Shown one piece after another: positions 30,242 through 39,458 of a DNA stretch of 64,000 bases. The stretch lies in the NCBI RefSeq assembly GCF_003696365.1, contig NZ_RFFM01000005.1, positions 62,001 to 126,000 of the forward strand, written 5' to 3'. The position numbers and the translations under genes were made by a program. The number at the start of each line of letters is the position of its first letter. Position 1 is the first letter of the stretch. The DNA comes from Stutzerimonas zhaodongensis (GTDB taxonomy: Bacteria; Pseudomonadota; Gammaproteobacteria; Pseudomonadales; Pseudomonadaceae). The notes beneath the pieces were generated by a model. It did no database searches, was not told the DNA's origin, and saw only the letters and a program-made list of their open reading frames with translations.

Positions 30242-30662
30242 TCAAGGCACCCTTATTAATTATGTTAGACATCCTTGCCCGTGCGAGCCGCAGACCAGCT
30301 GCCCGAAGGTCAGTATCGGTTGCCACTGAACCAGCTTGCATCTGGCCGTTGACCCAGTAAGACCCAAACTTCACTGTGACGGGCGTTACCGGCAGCCTGC
30401 AAGACCCATGCTAGAGCCATGCAACAGCCGCCTTGCAAGGAGCGACCGAGCGATCCTACCACCACCTTGCGCACTTGGCGTCTGCCCATGAGGCCGCAAA
30501 TTTAGCAAGCCAGCGAAGCCGTAAAACGACTCACTGGTCAGCTGCCTTCGCGTCATATGCCTGCCGGTTACGTAAGCTGCTGAGCGTAGCCGACGGGCGT
30601 CAGCCTGCCAGCGTATGCGGCGAAAAATTTTGCAGGTGGCAAGGCATTTGCGGTGGCAGCCG
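30242..30662. other. Intergenic region between tamB and the symporter gene
   Basis: This is the longest gap in the window (421 bases). It holds the upstream region of the symporter gene, including an AT-rich CATAAT element at 30259-30264 on the minus strand, and the 3' side of tamB. A short plus-strand frame at 30433-30681 runs into tamB antisense and is not convincing. No tRNA or repeat was seen. Confidence 0.5.
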
Positions 30663-33600
30663 TCAGAAGTTTCGCCGATAGAAAACGTCGAGGGAGCTGG
30701 CCAGCCCGCTGGCCGCTTCGAGGAATATCCGCTTGGTCAGTTGATACCGCAGCGCGACCGTATTGGCCGGTTCGAACACGCCCACGCCATAGCGAAGAGT
30801 CAGGCGCTCGGTCAGCCGGCCGCTCGCAACCACACTGGTATCGGTACCACTACCCTGCGTATCAAGCTGAAAGTCCTGAATGCCAAGCCGTTGCGCCACG
30901 TTGCCCGTAACCGATGCGCTGCCAGCCAGGCCCAGGCCAAGTGCAGCCTGAGCAAGCATGTTGTTGTCACCGGAGTCAGCGCCCAACGGCCTACCCAGAA
31001 CCAGGTAGGACAATGCCTGCTCCTGGCTCATGGCCGGCTCGGCAAAGACATCGACCCGCGGCTGTTCCGCGCTGCCGGTGATGCGCAGACCGGCGATGAC
31101 GTTATCTGCTTCAATTCGTCGAATGGCCTCGATATCCAGGAACGGTTGGGATAGAACCCCCGTAAACAGCAACTGGGCTTTGCGAATGGTCAATCGCTGA
31201 CCATAGGCGCGATACCGCCCATTGTTCAGATTCAGCTCGCCTCGCGTGTCCAGGTCATCACCGATGTGCACGTAGCCCGCGAGGTCTGCAGTCAAGCCGA
31301 ACCCTGAAAAGCGCAAACGATCCCTGCCAACCTCGACTTGTACATCCATTCGCATCGCAAGGGGCGTCTTCGCTTCCTCCGATTCCTCACCGATGATGAC
31401 GACGTCTTCGGAAACGGTGACCGTCGAGGGCGGGAGCTCACGAACGGTGATATCGCCGCGCGGCACGCTGACTTTGCCGACTATGGCCAGCTGATCGTCA
31501 GCAAGCTGCAGGCGCAGATCCGGTTCCACCTCGAGTTCGGCATAAGGTTCTACGATCACAGGCAGACGACTACCGCTGACCCGGATATCAAGATCGAGCG
31601 CGTTGCGCCAGTCGACGGCACCGGCGATGTTGCCTTGCCCCTGTTCGCCGCTTCGCCAGTTACCGTCCAGCGTTAGTCGTTCACCATTGATGATCGCGCT
31701 GATCTGCAATTGCTCGAGGCTGACCGGCAGCTCGCTACCCGCAATCTCACCGCCGCTGAGATTGAGTTCTCCATTGATCTGCGGCTCGGCCAGAGTGCCG
31801 GACAGTCGCCCATTGCCGTTTAGCTGCCCTTCGAGGCGGTCGACCTGTGCGACAAATGGCCTGGCGACGGACAAGTTGAAGTTGCTCAGCCTGAAATCGC
31901 CTGAAATTGTTTTGGCCTCGGTGCTGGGGTCGATTTGAAAGCGCACGTCCAGCTCTCCAAGCTCGCCGCCTTCGAAACGCAATCGGCTGTCGACCAGCTC
32001 TGGTGCGAGCTCGCTGGTCAGCGCCAGCGTGGCGTAAGGGAAATCCAGCCATTGTTCGCCGTCACGGAAGCGCAACGTACCTGGGCCGGCATCTACGCGC
32101 ACTGTACCGCTCGGCCCAGCACTCGGCATATCTATCGCCAGGTCGGCATTGACGTCACCTATCCAGCGGAGGTTGTCCGGCAGGTACTCTGCCAGCGATT
32201 CGATCGGGAAATCCCTCAACCGATACCGTAGCTTCGGATCAGGGGCAAGCTGCTGATTTTCGGCGCACAGGGTCGCCGGGCCGGAGCCCCAGCAATGAGC
32301 ACCGAAATTGATTCGTCCATTGGCCAACCGTTCGAGCGTCGCCGGCTGTTGAAGCGCCCACTGCTGTCCTTTGGCATCGAGAGCGGCTCGCACCAGCCGG
32401 CCTCGCCAGTCTTCGCCTCGCACGCCTCCATCCAAACCCATCTCAAGGTCGAGCAACGGCCCTTGCAGATCTAGCGCAGCTACATGGCTATCGAGCGTGC
32501 CGCTGGCATCCAGACGCAGCTCGCCGATTTCAGTTTCGCCAGCCCGCAACCCGCCTGCGCTCAGACGCAACTGGCCGCGCTCGCCATCGGCAAGATTGGC
32601 CGACAGCTGCAAGCGCTCGACTTGATTGTCCTGAAAGGCAATAGCAGTGCCCTCCAGGGTCAGATCACCCAGCGGCGCATCGGGCGTGCCGGACAGGTTG
32701 AACTTTCCAGCCAGGCGTCCTGCTAGATCAGGCCATAACTGGGCCAGGCGCGGCATGTCCAGATCCAGACTCGCCTGCAGAGATTCTGCCCATCGGCCGC
32801 TGCCCTGAATACGATTGTCGCCAAGTCGCAGATCAAGGGTTGGCAGGTCCCAGGTGGCATCCTCGCCATTGGCTTCCAGCTTCAGCTGGAGAGGTTGCCG
32901 ACGTAGTGTTCCCTCGAGATCGAGTTGCGCCTGCGCTTGCAGTTGCTCGCGCATGCTGCCGCTACTGGTCAGGGTGCCTCGGAGCTGGCCCGGGAGTTCA
33001 GCGACCCAGTAGGAAGGGTCAAGCTGACTGAGGTTCAATGTGGTGTTCCAATCGATGCCGTCGGCAAATCCGATACTGAGGTTGCCTTCTGCTCTCCCTT
33101 GCCCCGCCTGTAACAACAGTTGCGGCAGATGGACGACCTCGAGATCGCCACTGAACGGGCTACGCAGGCTGAAATCACCCGAAGGCCCGGTAAGCCCGGC
33201 GTCGAAATTACCCAGATAGCTGCCATCGTCGTACTGGAGTTGTGCATTGAGGATTTTCAGTGCAACTGGAGGTTCCTCGACATCGGGATAGAGCCTGCGC
33301 CACGGGAAATTTCGCCACGCGAGCTCCGCATCAGCGCGTAAGGCGTCCTCCCAACCGACCTGCCCTTTGATCGAGATGCGCTGGTCATTACCGGCATCGA
33401 GCTCCAGCCCATCGAGTTTTGCCCCAGCCGCATCGACGACCGCATTCAACAGGATGCCAACCGCCCCGCCCTCGCCTTGCAGACTTCCATCGCCACTCAG
33501 TCGATAGCCATTGTCCAGATCGCCTTCGGCTGATAACTCCATCCTGTTCAGGCGCAACGCATCAGGGAGGTCCGGGCTGGCCTTGAACCCCTCCACCAGC

Positions 33601-34349
33601 AGCACGAGGTTGGCCGGCAGGTCCTCCTCCAAGGGGCGCACTCGCCCGCTGAGCCTGGCGTTGATGAATCCCTGGCTCTCGACGTTCAGCACAAGGTGTT
33701 CACGCATCTCGCCGGCAACCCGCAGTGCCAACGCCCAGGGCTGCTCGTCAGGCGAGCGAATCGCGACAGTGCCACTGAGCTCCAGCGGCCACTCGCCGTT
33801 CGGCTCCAGGCGACCTGCCAGGTCCAGCGAAAGGTCATCACGCTGTACCTGGAGTACACGGATATCCAGCCCTTCGCGGCGCCAGTCCGCCCGAAGCTGA
33901 AGGCTTTGCAATTGCTCCGCATCGTTAACCCGCACCTGTCCGACTTCCAATCGTTCGATACGCAACGCCAAAGGCAATTTGACGTCCGGCAACTCGATGG
34001 GCCCGCTGCTGGGCTCGTCAGGGCCAGGCGGGATCCGAACGTCGATGTCACCAGCCACCAGCTCTTCGATGCAAAGCATCCGGCGCAACAGGCACGACGG
34101 CGACCACGCCATTCGAGGCTCAGCGACGACCACCCGAGTGCCATCCTGCTCCCAGACAAGCTGTTGAGCTTGCCAGCGCCCGCCTAGCCGGCCATTGAAT
34201 TCTTCGAGTTGCAAGCCCGGAACCTTGCTCAGCACCCAGCGGCTACCGGACGAGGTTCCCAGCACTACGCCGATTGCCATTACCAGTATCAGCACCAACG
34301 CCAACAACAGCCCCAGCGTCCAACCAATGACTTTTACACTACGCCTCAC
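30663..34349 (-). CDS. tamB: Translocation and assembly module inner-membrane subunit TamB
   Basis: The 1228-residue protein has one N-terminal membrane anchor (VIGWTLGLLLALVLILVMAIGVVLG) and then a long beta-rich periplasmic body. The C-terminal DUF490 domain (about 880-1228) carries the ILSQPFLDIEAIRRIEADNVIAGLRITG and QALSYLVLGRPL segments. It bridges the inner membrane to TamA and takes part in outer-membrane protein insertion and lipid transport. It starts with GTG, overlapping the tamA stop (GTGA), so translation is coupled. Confidence 0.95.
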   Translation of the reverse strand: MRRSVKVIGWTLGLLLALVLILVMAIGVVLGTSSGSRWVLSKVPGLQLEEFNGRLGGRWQAQQLVWEQDGTRVVVAEPRMAWSPSCLLRRMLCIEELVAGDIDVRIPPGPDEPSSGPIELPDVKLPLALRIERLEVGQVRVNDAEQLQSLQLRADWRREGLDIRVLQVQRDDLSLDLAGRLEPNGEWPLELSGTVAIRSPDEQPWALALRVAGEMREHLVLNVESQGFINARLSGRVRPLEEDLPANLVLLVEGFKASPDLPDALRLNRMELSAEGDLDNGYRLSGDGSLQGEGGAVGILLNAVVDAAGAKLDGLELDAGNDQRISIKGQVGWEDALRADAELAWRNFPWRRLYPDVEEPPVALKILNAQLQYDDGSYLGNFDAGLTGPSGDFSLRSPFSGDLEVVHLPQLLLQAGQGRAEGNLSIGFADGIDWNTTLNLSQLDPSYWVAELPGQLRGTLTSSGSMREQLQAQAQLDLEGTLRRQPLQLKLEANGEDATWDLPTLDLRLGDNRIQGSGRWAESLQASLDLDMPRLAQLWPDLAGRLAGKFNLSGTPDAPLGDLTLEGTAIAFQDNQVERLQLSANLADGERGQLRLSAGGLRAGETEIGELRLDASGTLDSHVAALDLQGPLLDLEMGLDGGVRGEDWRGRLVRAALDAKGQQWALQQPATLERLANGRINFGAHCWGSGPATLCAENQQLAPDPKLRYRLRDFPIESLAEYLPDNLRWIGDVNADLAIDMPSAGPSGTVRVDAGPGTLRFRDGEQWLDFPYATLALTSELAPELVDSRLRFEGGELGELDVRFQIDPSTEAKTISGDFRLSNFNLSVARPFVAQVDRLEGQLNGNGRLSGTLAEPQINGELNLSGGEIAGSELPVSLEQLQISAIINGERLTLDGNWRSGEQGQGNIAGAVDWRNALDLDIRVSGSRLPVIVEPYAELEVEPDLRLQLADDQLAIVGKVSVPRGDITVRELPPSTVTVSEDVVIIGEESEEAKTPLAMRMDVQVEVGRDRLRFSGFGLTADLAGYVHIGDDLDTRGELNLNNGRYRAYGQRLTIRKAQLLFTGVLSQPFLDIEAIRRIEADNVIAGLRITGSAEQPRVDVFAEPAMSQEQALSYLVLGRPLGADSGDNNMLAQAALGLGLAGSASVTGNVAQRLGIQDFQLDTQGSGTDTSVVASGRLTERLTLRYGVGVFEPANTVALRYQLTKRIFLEAASGLASSLDVFYRRNF

Positions 34350-36073
34350 AGCTCGGGCCCCATGGAAAAGTGCAGTCGCACGCCACCTTCGCTATCGAGC
34401 GGATGAGCCAGATCGACCCGAATCGGTCCCACTGGCGATACCCAGCGCACACCAAGCCCGACACTGCTCTTGAGCGTTGGGAAATCCAGGGAATTGAACG
34501 AGTTGCCCTGGTCGACAAATGATGCAACTCGCCACTTTTCGGCAATCTGATATTGGTATTCAGCGCTCAGTGCCAACTGGTAGCGGCCACCGATGCGGTC
34601 GCCATTGGAATTGGTGGGCGAGAGACTTTGATAGTCGTAGCCGCGCACGCTCTGATCCCCGCCGGCGAAATAGCGCAGCGATGGCGGTACGTTGGTGTAT
34701 TCGTCGGTCCAGTTGCCTCCGACCTGCACGCGACCGAGGAAGCGATGCCGGTCCGCTAGCGTTGTCAGGCCTTTGAGCGTGGCGTTGGCGTGAACCAGAT
34801 CGGCATCGGACAGAACCCCGGATTTGGCGGCTGCCAGTTCAAACTCCAGTCGATACCCTCTGCTGGGGTCGATGCGGTTGTCGCTACGCAGAAAACTGTA
34901 CGCAACACCGGGCATGAGCAAGGTGCTGGTGCCCGAGTCGTCCCCAAGCTCGTACTGTTCGTGCCGCCACTTGAGTGACCAGACCCTCTGCCAGCCATTT
35001 GGCAGCTTGCGGTGCCACTCAGGCCCGACCGTGAGCAGCTTGCTGAGGCTGTCTCTGTTGGCTATTTCCTCATACTGGTAGCCCGCTGCGTAACGCATCT
35101 TGTCGGTAAGAGGCGGGTCCAGTGGTACGTCGTACCAGAGCCCCACGTTTTGCCGAGGTGCGGACAGCTCGGTTTCGATCCCGTAGCTGTGCCCCTGCGG
35201 ATTTACCCAATGGCGACGGAAGTCGAAGCGCATGCGTGGCCCGACATCGGTGGAAAAGCCTAGTCCGAGCCCCAAGGTACGGGGGTCTCGCGTTGCCAGC
35301 TGCACAGCAACGGGAATGCGCTGCTGATCGGCATTTGCGGGGTTGGCATCGACTCGGACGCCTTCGAAGTAGCCACTCGATTGCATCGCCTGGTTGAGAT
35401 CGGCAATCAGCTCTGAATCGTAGGGAGTGCCAGGTTCGAACGGCACCATGCGCGCGAGAAGATCGGGGTCGAAAGGCGAGTCGCCCTCAAAGCTGACGTC
35501 ACCTAGCAGGTAGCGAGGCCCGCTTTCGAAAACCAGCTCTACGTCTGCGGCGTTCTCGGCAGGGTCCACCGCGAGCCGCTGCTTGACGAAGCGCCCGTCG
35601 AAGTAACCATAGCGGGAAGCCTGATTAAGAATCTGCTGCTTGGCGCTCTCGTATACCCCGTGATTGAGTATCGCGCCCGCCTTCAGGCGATTCCGGGGCA
35701 CGCGGAAGGCCTTCATCTGCGCTGCCGGCCCGTCGACTCGCACGGTGATATCACGCAGCCTGACAGGCTCGCCAGGCCGGACGCTCACACGCAGCCTTGG
35801 CGTCTCGCCCGCAACAACTTCGGTTTCGATGGTGCCGTTGTAGTAGCCGAGCGCCTGGAGGGCCTTTTCCGCCTGCGTCTGCGCAACGCGGCTGTAGCGC
35901 AGAAGCTCCTGTTCGCTGCGATCACCCAGCTCGCCGATGTAATTCTCGACATTTTCGCGAAGCGCACCGTTTGCCGGCCGGACGGTGACGTCGAGCTCGG
36001 CGGCAGAAACCGGGTTCGCAACAAGAAGGACTAGCCCCGCCGGTAGGACGCGGCGGCGAAAAAAAATACGCAT
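34346..36073 (-). CDS. tamA: Translocation and assembly module outer-membrane subunit TamA
   Basis: This Omp85-family outer-membrane protein has three POTRA domains (about residues 25-250) and a 16-stranded C-terminal barrel. The Omp85 lid-lock motif is GGDQSVRGYDY, and the last strand ends GPIRVDLAHPL ... HFSMGPEL. The start at 36073 gives a normal signal peptide (MRIFFRRRVLPAGLVLLVANPVSAA) and 575 residues, close to the E. coli length. An upstream in-frame ATG at 36172 would add 33 residues with a second hydrophobic stretch. Neither start has a strong ribosome site. Confidence 0.92.
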   Translation of the reverse strand: MRIFFRRRVLPAGLVLLVANPVSAAELDVTVRPANGALRENVENYIGELGDRSEQELLRYSRVAQTQAEKALQALGYYNGTIETEVVAGETPRLRVSVRPGEPVRLRDITVRVDGPAAQMKAFRVPRNRLKAGAILNHGVYESAKQQILNQASRYGYFDGRFVKQRLAVDPAENAADVELVFESGPRYLLGDVSFEGDSPFDPDLLARMVPFEPGTPYDSELIADLNQAMQSSGYFEGVRVDANPANADQQRIPVAVQLATRDPRTLGLGLGFSTDVGPRMRFDFRRHWVNPQGHSYGIETELSAPRQNVGLWYDVPLDPPLTDKMRYAAGYQYEEIANRDSLSKLLTVGPEWHRKLPNGWQRVWSLKWRHEQYELGDDSGTSTLLMPGVAYSFLRSDNRIDPSRGYRLEFELAAAKSGVLSDADLVHANATLKGLTTLADRHRFLGRVQVGGNWTDEYTNVPPSLRYFAGGDQSVRGYDYQSLSPTNSNGDRIGGRYQLALSAEYQYQIAEKWRVASFVDQGNSFNSLDFPTLKSSVGLGVRWVSPVGPIRVDLAHPLDSEGGVRLHFSMGPEL

Positions 36074-36217
36074 GGCGAGCGATGCTAGCACGACAGCAAC
36101 CAGCGCTTTGCGCGAAGACGACGCGCGTTGCGCGGAAGGGACAGCTTTACCCAATGCATAAAAGTACTTCATCGATCACCCGGCGTTTCGACTACCGAGA
36201 CTCCGCAAAATTCGGCT

Positions 36218-36856
36218 TCAACCGCTGTTTGCTTCCACTGCTCGCGGCGCGGGATGAAAGAACACATGTTCGACTACCGGCCCAATCGCGATCTGTCCGA
36301 TGTCCTGATAGCCCTGCCGTTCGTAGAAATTGCGGTAGCGAGGGTTACCGGTGTCGATCACCAGCCCTTCTGAACTCGAATCCGCCGCGCACCAGTTGTG
36401 CAGCGCTTCGAGCAGTTGCTCCCCGTAGTGCTGGCCTTGAAACTGGGGATGAATGGCCATCAGCGGCAACACATGGAAGGTGCCGGGCGGCAAGCAGCCA
36501 AGGACGGTGGCGTGATAATCGAGGTAACGCCGCGTACACCGAAATCCCGCTGTGAGCAGCATGCGCATGCGCCATGCCCAACTCTCAGTGATATCCAGCC
36601 GCCGTTGCGGCGGTGCGATAAGAGCGGCGCCAATCAATCGGTCATCCAGAACGAGCCCAAGCGCTGGTTGATCCTGAAGAAGATGTTGATTAACCAATTC
36701 GCGCACCGTCGCTCGCACTCGCTGATCGTAACCGGGCCGGTCAGATTCAAAGAGGTAGGCAAACGTGGGCTCATGCCGATAGGCGTTATAGAGCAGTGAA
36801 CGTGCTTCCCTGGCGTATCCGCTGTCCAGCATTCGTACTTCGGCAGGCTTCGGCAT
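36218..36856 (-). CDS. GNAT-family N-acetyltransferase
   Basis: The 212-residue protein has the GNAT acetyl-CoA loop in VLPLMAIHPQFQGQHYGEQLLEAL (Q-x-x-x-G type) near residues 130-155. The closing strand-turn follows in GLVIDTGNPRYRNFYERQGYQDIG. The substrate cannot be told from sequence. The ATG at 36856 has AGAGAG a few bases upstream; the longer frame from 36883 lacks a ribosome site. It is divergent from xthA and 145 bases upstream of tamA on the same strand. Confidence 0.88.
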   Translation of the reverse strand: MPKPAEVRMLDSGYAREARSLLYNAYRHEPTFAYLFESDRPGYDQRVRATVRELVNQHLLQDQPALGLVLDDRLIGAALIAPPQRRLDITESWAWRMRMLLTAGFRCTRRYLDYHATVLGCLPPGTFHVLPLMAIHPQFQGQHYGEQLLEALHNWCAADSSSEGLVIDTGNPRYRNFYERQGYQDIGQIAIGPVVEHVFFHPAPRAVEANSG

Positions 36857-37011
36857 GGCTACTCTCTTATGAATATCGGGCACTTGGTATACGGCACTGA
36901 TTTCACGTTAGCACCCACGGCGCGGTCACGCCCAGCTAAGCGACAACGAACCCTGACTCGCACCAGCCTCCCGTACACTTTAGAATCGCGGTTTTTCCGG
37001 AGCCCGAAAAG
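36857..37011. promoter_or_regulatory. Divergent promoter region between the GNAT gene and xthA
   Basis: The 155 bases separate two divergent starts. CGGAG serves xthA on the right and AGAGAG serves the GNAT gene on the left. No operator was recognised. Confidence 0.35.
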
Positions 37012-37824
37012 ATGAAACTGGTTTCTTTCAATATCAATGGCTTGCGCGCAAGACCTCATCAGCTTTCTGCAATCATCGAGAAGCATCAACCTGACGTGAT
37101 CGGGCTACAGGAAACCAAAGTCGCCGATGACCAATTCCCTCAAGCTGAAATCGAGGCGCTTGGTTACCACGTCCACTACCACGGCCAGAAAGGTCATTAC
37201 GGCGTGGCGCTGCTCTCGCGTCAGGCCCCTTTGGAAGTTCACAAGGGCTTCCCCGGCGACGGTGAAGAATCACAAAAGCGTTTCATTTGGGGCCGTTTCG
37301 CTGATGCCAAAGGCCATGAGGTGACGGTCATGAACGGCTATTTCCCTCAGGGGGAAAGCCGGATTCATCCCACCAAATTCCCCGCCAAGACAAAGTTCTA
37401 TGCGGACCTGCAATCCCTACTGGAAGAGCGATTCACGCCCGACCAGGCCGTCGCAGTAATGGGCGACTTCAACATATCCCCCGAAGACTGCGACATCGGT
37501 ATCGGAGAGGTGAACGCCAAACGATGGCTGCGGACCGGCAAGTGCAGTTTCCTGCCGGAGGAGCGTGAGTGGTTATCGAAACTGAAAGGCTGGGGCCTGC
37601 AAGATAGCTTCCGGACCCTAAATCCTGAGGTCGTGGATCGCTTCAGCTGGTTCGATTACCGCAGCCGCGGATTCGAAGATGAGCCGCGCCGTGGCCTGCG
37701 CATCGACCTCATTCTGACCACAGCAGGCCTGCATGATCGAGTTGTAGACTGCGGCGTGGATTACGACATTCGGTCGATGGAGAAGCCCTCCGACCACTGT
37801 CCGGTGTGGATCGAGCTGAGCTGA
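37012..37824 (+). CDS. xthA: Exodeoxyribonuclease III (AP endonuclease)
   Basis: This 270-residue enzyme repairs abasic sites and removes blocked 3' ends. The metal ligand E34 is in GLQETKV. The catalytic Asp-Asn pair lies in [15 protein letters not shown], and the terminal [10 protein letters not shown] supplies the catalytic His. The length and start match the family exactly. A hairpin terminator follows. Confidence 0.97.
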   Translation: MKLVSFNINGLRARPHQLSAIIEKHQPDVIGLQETKVADDQFPQAEIEALGYHVHYHGQKGHYGVALLSRQAPLEVHKGFPGDGEESQKRFIWGRFADAKGHEVTVMNGYFPQGESRIHPTKFPAKTKFYADLQSLLEERFTPDQAVAVMGDFNISPEDCDIGIGEVNAKRWLRTGKCSFLPEEREWLSKLKGWGLQDSFRTLNPEVVDRFSWFDYRSRGFEDEPRRGLRIDLILTTAGLHDRVVDCGVDYDIRSMEKPSDHCPVWIELS

Positions 37825-37873
37825 ATTTTCGTCGGCGCGAAACCCTCGTCATAGTCTTCTAACCACGTGAGAA

Positions 37874-37908
37874 AAACGAGATGCGCACCGCATCGGCGCA
37901 TCTCTTTT
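37874..37908 (+). terminator. Terminator of xthA
   Basis: GAGATGCGC and GCGCATCTC form a 9-bp stem around a 9-base loop, followed by TTTT and preceded by AAAAA. It insulates xthA from the Pho box six bases downstream. Confidence 0.85.
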
Positions 37909-37913
37909 GGTAG

Positions 37914-37931
37914 CCGTCACATAACTGTAAA
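37914..37931 (+). promoter_or_regulatory. Candidate Pho box upstream of the PBP-OmpA gene
   Basis: CCGTCAC, ATAA and CTGTAAA form the 7-4-7 direct-repeat layout of a PhoB site (consensus CTGTCAT-N4-CTGTCAT), with 5 of 7 matches in each half and an A/T spacer. A -10-like CTTAAT lies about eight bases downstream. It is 45 bases before the ATG. Confidence 0.7.
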
Positions 37932-37941
37932 CAATCCTTCT

Positions 37942-37973
37942 TAATCTCCCCTGCTTCGTTGATAGGGAGATTA
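37942..37973 (+). other. Inverted repeat covering the ribosome-binding site of the PBP-OmpA gene
   Basis: TAATCTCCC (37942-37950) is the exact complement of GGGAGATTA (37965-37973), with a 14-base loop. The right arm contains the Shine-Dalgarno GGGAG. If both arms are transcribed, initiation would be blocked. The left arm overlaps the likely -10, so it may be missing from the main transcript. Confidence 0.6.
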
Positions 37974-37976
37974 GCC

Positions 37977-39359
37977 ATGGGCCTGAGTGCGTCCGCTGGT
38001 AGTACGAGTATTCGGGCGTTATGCCTCGCATCGCTGGGCCTGCTTTTCACAGCGGCAGCTCCGACCGATGCAACGGCTCAGATCGCAACAGGTGCAGCAG
38101 CTGAACGATCTGCAATTCTGCGCATACACGGATCGAACACCGTTGGCGCTAAGCTGGCGCCCATGCTGGTTGCCGGCCTGCTCGAGGCCAAAGGTTTTCA
38201 CTCGGTACGCATAGCTCCAGCCGGCCGCGAGAACGAACAGCGCATTACGGCGATCGATAGCCAGGGTGCTCCTGTTCAGGCCCTGGTGGCCGCTCATGGA
38301 ACGGGAACCGGATTCTCTGGCTTGAAAGACGGCACCGCCGACCTCGCCGCTGCCTCCCGACCAATAAAACCAGCCGAAGCCGAAAGCCTTGCAGCGTTGG
38401 GCAACCTGCGCAGCGCGGCTGCGGAGCAAGTGATCGCCATCGACGGGCTTGCCGTGATCGTTCACCCCGGCAACAAAGTCGGGTCGCTAAGCGTCGAACA
38501 GGTTGCGCGCCTGTTCGCGGGGGAGATCACAAACTGGCGAGAACTCGGCGGTAACGATCAACCGATTGAATTACACGCCCGTGATGATCAGTCCGGCACC
38601 TACGATACCTTCAAGGAACTGGTGCTCGCGGGCCAGGGCAAAGTACTTGCCGCCACAGCGCGGCGCTATGAGTCCAACGATGCGCTTTCGCAGACGGTTA
38701 GCAGTCGCCCCGGTGCGATCGGTTTCGTTGGCCTGGCGTCGGTTGGCACCTCCAAGGCACTCTCGATCACCGATGGCGGATCCCAGCCGATGCCACCCAG
38801 CACCGCGCTGGTCGCCACTGAAGACTACCCGCTATCCCGGCGACTGTTCCTATACGCCAATCCGACGAGCCAGTCACAGTGGACACGCGATTTTCTTAAC
38901 TTCGTGCATAGCCCAGACGGGCAAGCCATCGTCGAGAAGTCAGGGTACGTGGCACAAGCCATTTCACCGATTACCCTCCCCGTGCAAACCAGCATGCCAG
39001 AGGCCTATCAACGGCTCGCTGGCGAGGCACAACGGCTGACGGTCAATTTCCGTTTTGAAGAAGGCAGCGCACAGCTGGATAACAAGGCGCAGCGCGACAT
39101 AACCCGCCTGATCGATTACCTGAACGCTCACGACAAGCGCATGAATTCCGCGGTTTTAGTCGGCTTCGGTGACGCTGGAAACGATGCCGCCCGCACGGCA
39201 TTGCTGTCCAAGCTGCGCGCCATGGCAGTGCGTCGGGAGCTCGCAAAAGGCGGAATACTTGTCAAAGATATCAATGGCTTGGGTGGTGAACTTCCAGTTG
39301 CCTCTAACAGCGCAGCTGGGCGAGTCAAGAACCGTCGGGTCGAGGTGTGGCTGTATTGA
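37977..39359 (+). CDS. Phosphate-binding-like (PstS/PBP_like_2) domain fused to an OmpA peptidoglycan-binding domain
   Basis: The 460-residue exported protein has a signal peptide (ALCLASLGLLFTAAAPTDATAQ). A PstS-type domain spans about 45-330: RIHGSNTVGAKLAPML, the FSGLKDGTADLAAASRPIK loop, LFAGEITNWRELGG and DDQSGTYDTFKELVL. An OmpA C-terminal domain spans about 345-460: RFEEGSAQLDNKAQRDI, VGFGDAGND and ending KNRRVEVWLY. It could hold a phosphate-binding module at the cell wall. The ATG follows GGGAG by seven to eight bases; an in-frame TTG at 37959 is rejected. Confidence 0.9.
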   Translation: MGLSASAGSTSIRALCLASLGLLFTAAAPTDATAQIATGAAAERSAILRIHGSNTVGAKLAPMLVAGLLEAKGFHSVRIAPAGRENEQRITAIDSQGAPVQALVAAHGTGTGFSGLKDGTADLAAASRPIKPAEAESLAALGNLRSAAAEQVIAIDGLAVIVHPGNKVGSLSVEQVARLFAGEITNWRELGGNDQPIELHARDDQSGTYDTFKELVLAGQGKVLAATARRYESNDALSQTVSSRPGAIGFVGLASVGTSKALSITDGGSQPMPPSTALVATEDYPLSRRLFLYANPTSQSQWTRDFLNFVHSPDGQAIVEKSGYVAQAISPITLPVQTSMPEAYQRLAGEAQRLTVNFRFEEGSAQLDNKAQRDITRLIDYLNAHDKRMNSAVLVGFGDAGNDAARTALLSKLRAMAVRRELAKGGILVKDINGLGGELPVASNSAAGRVKNRRVEVWLY

Positions 39360-39458
39360 TGACAGTGCAAAATCGTACCGGAGACTAGCCCAAGGCGTAC
39401 TGTCTCGACATCCGCTCCCCGACTAAGCTCGGACGATGTCAAACGGCAGGAATAGCTT

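Noticed and set aside
29498-30259. A 253-codon plus-strand frame rich in His, Asp and Gln
   Set aside because: It is the reverse of the alanine symporter's hydrophobic codons, a common antisense artefact.
30433-30681. An 82-codon plus-strand frame in the gap next to tamB
   Set aside because: It lacks a ribosome site and recognisable features, and runs into tamB antisense. Only a conserved homolog would change this view.
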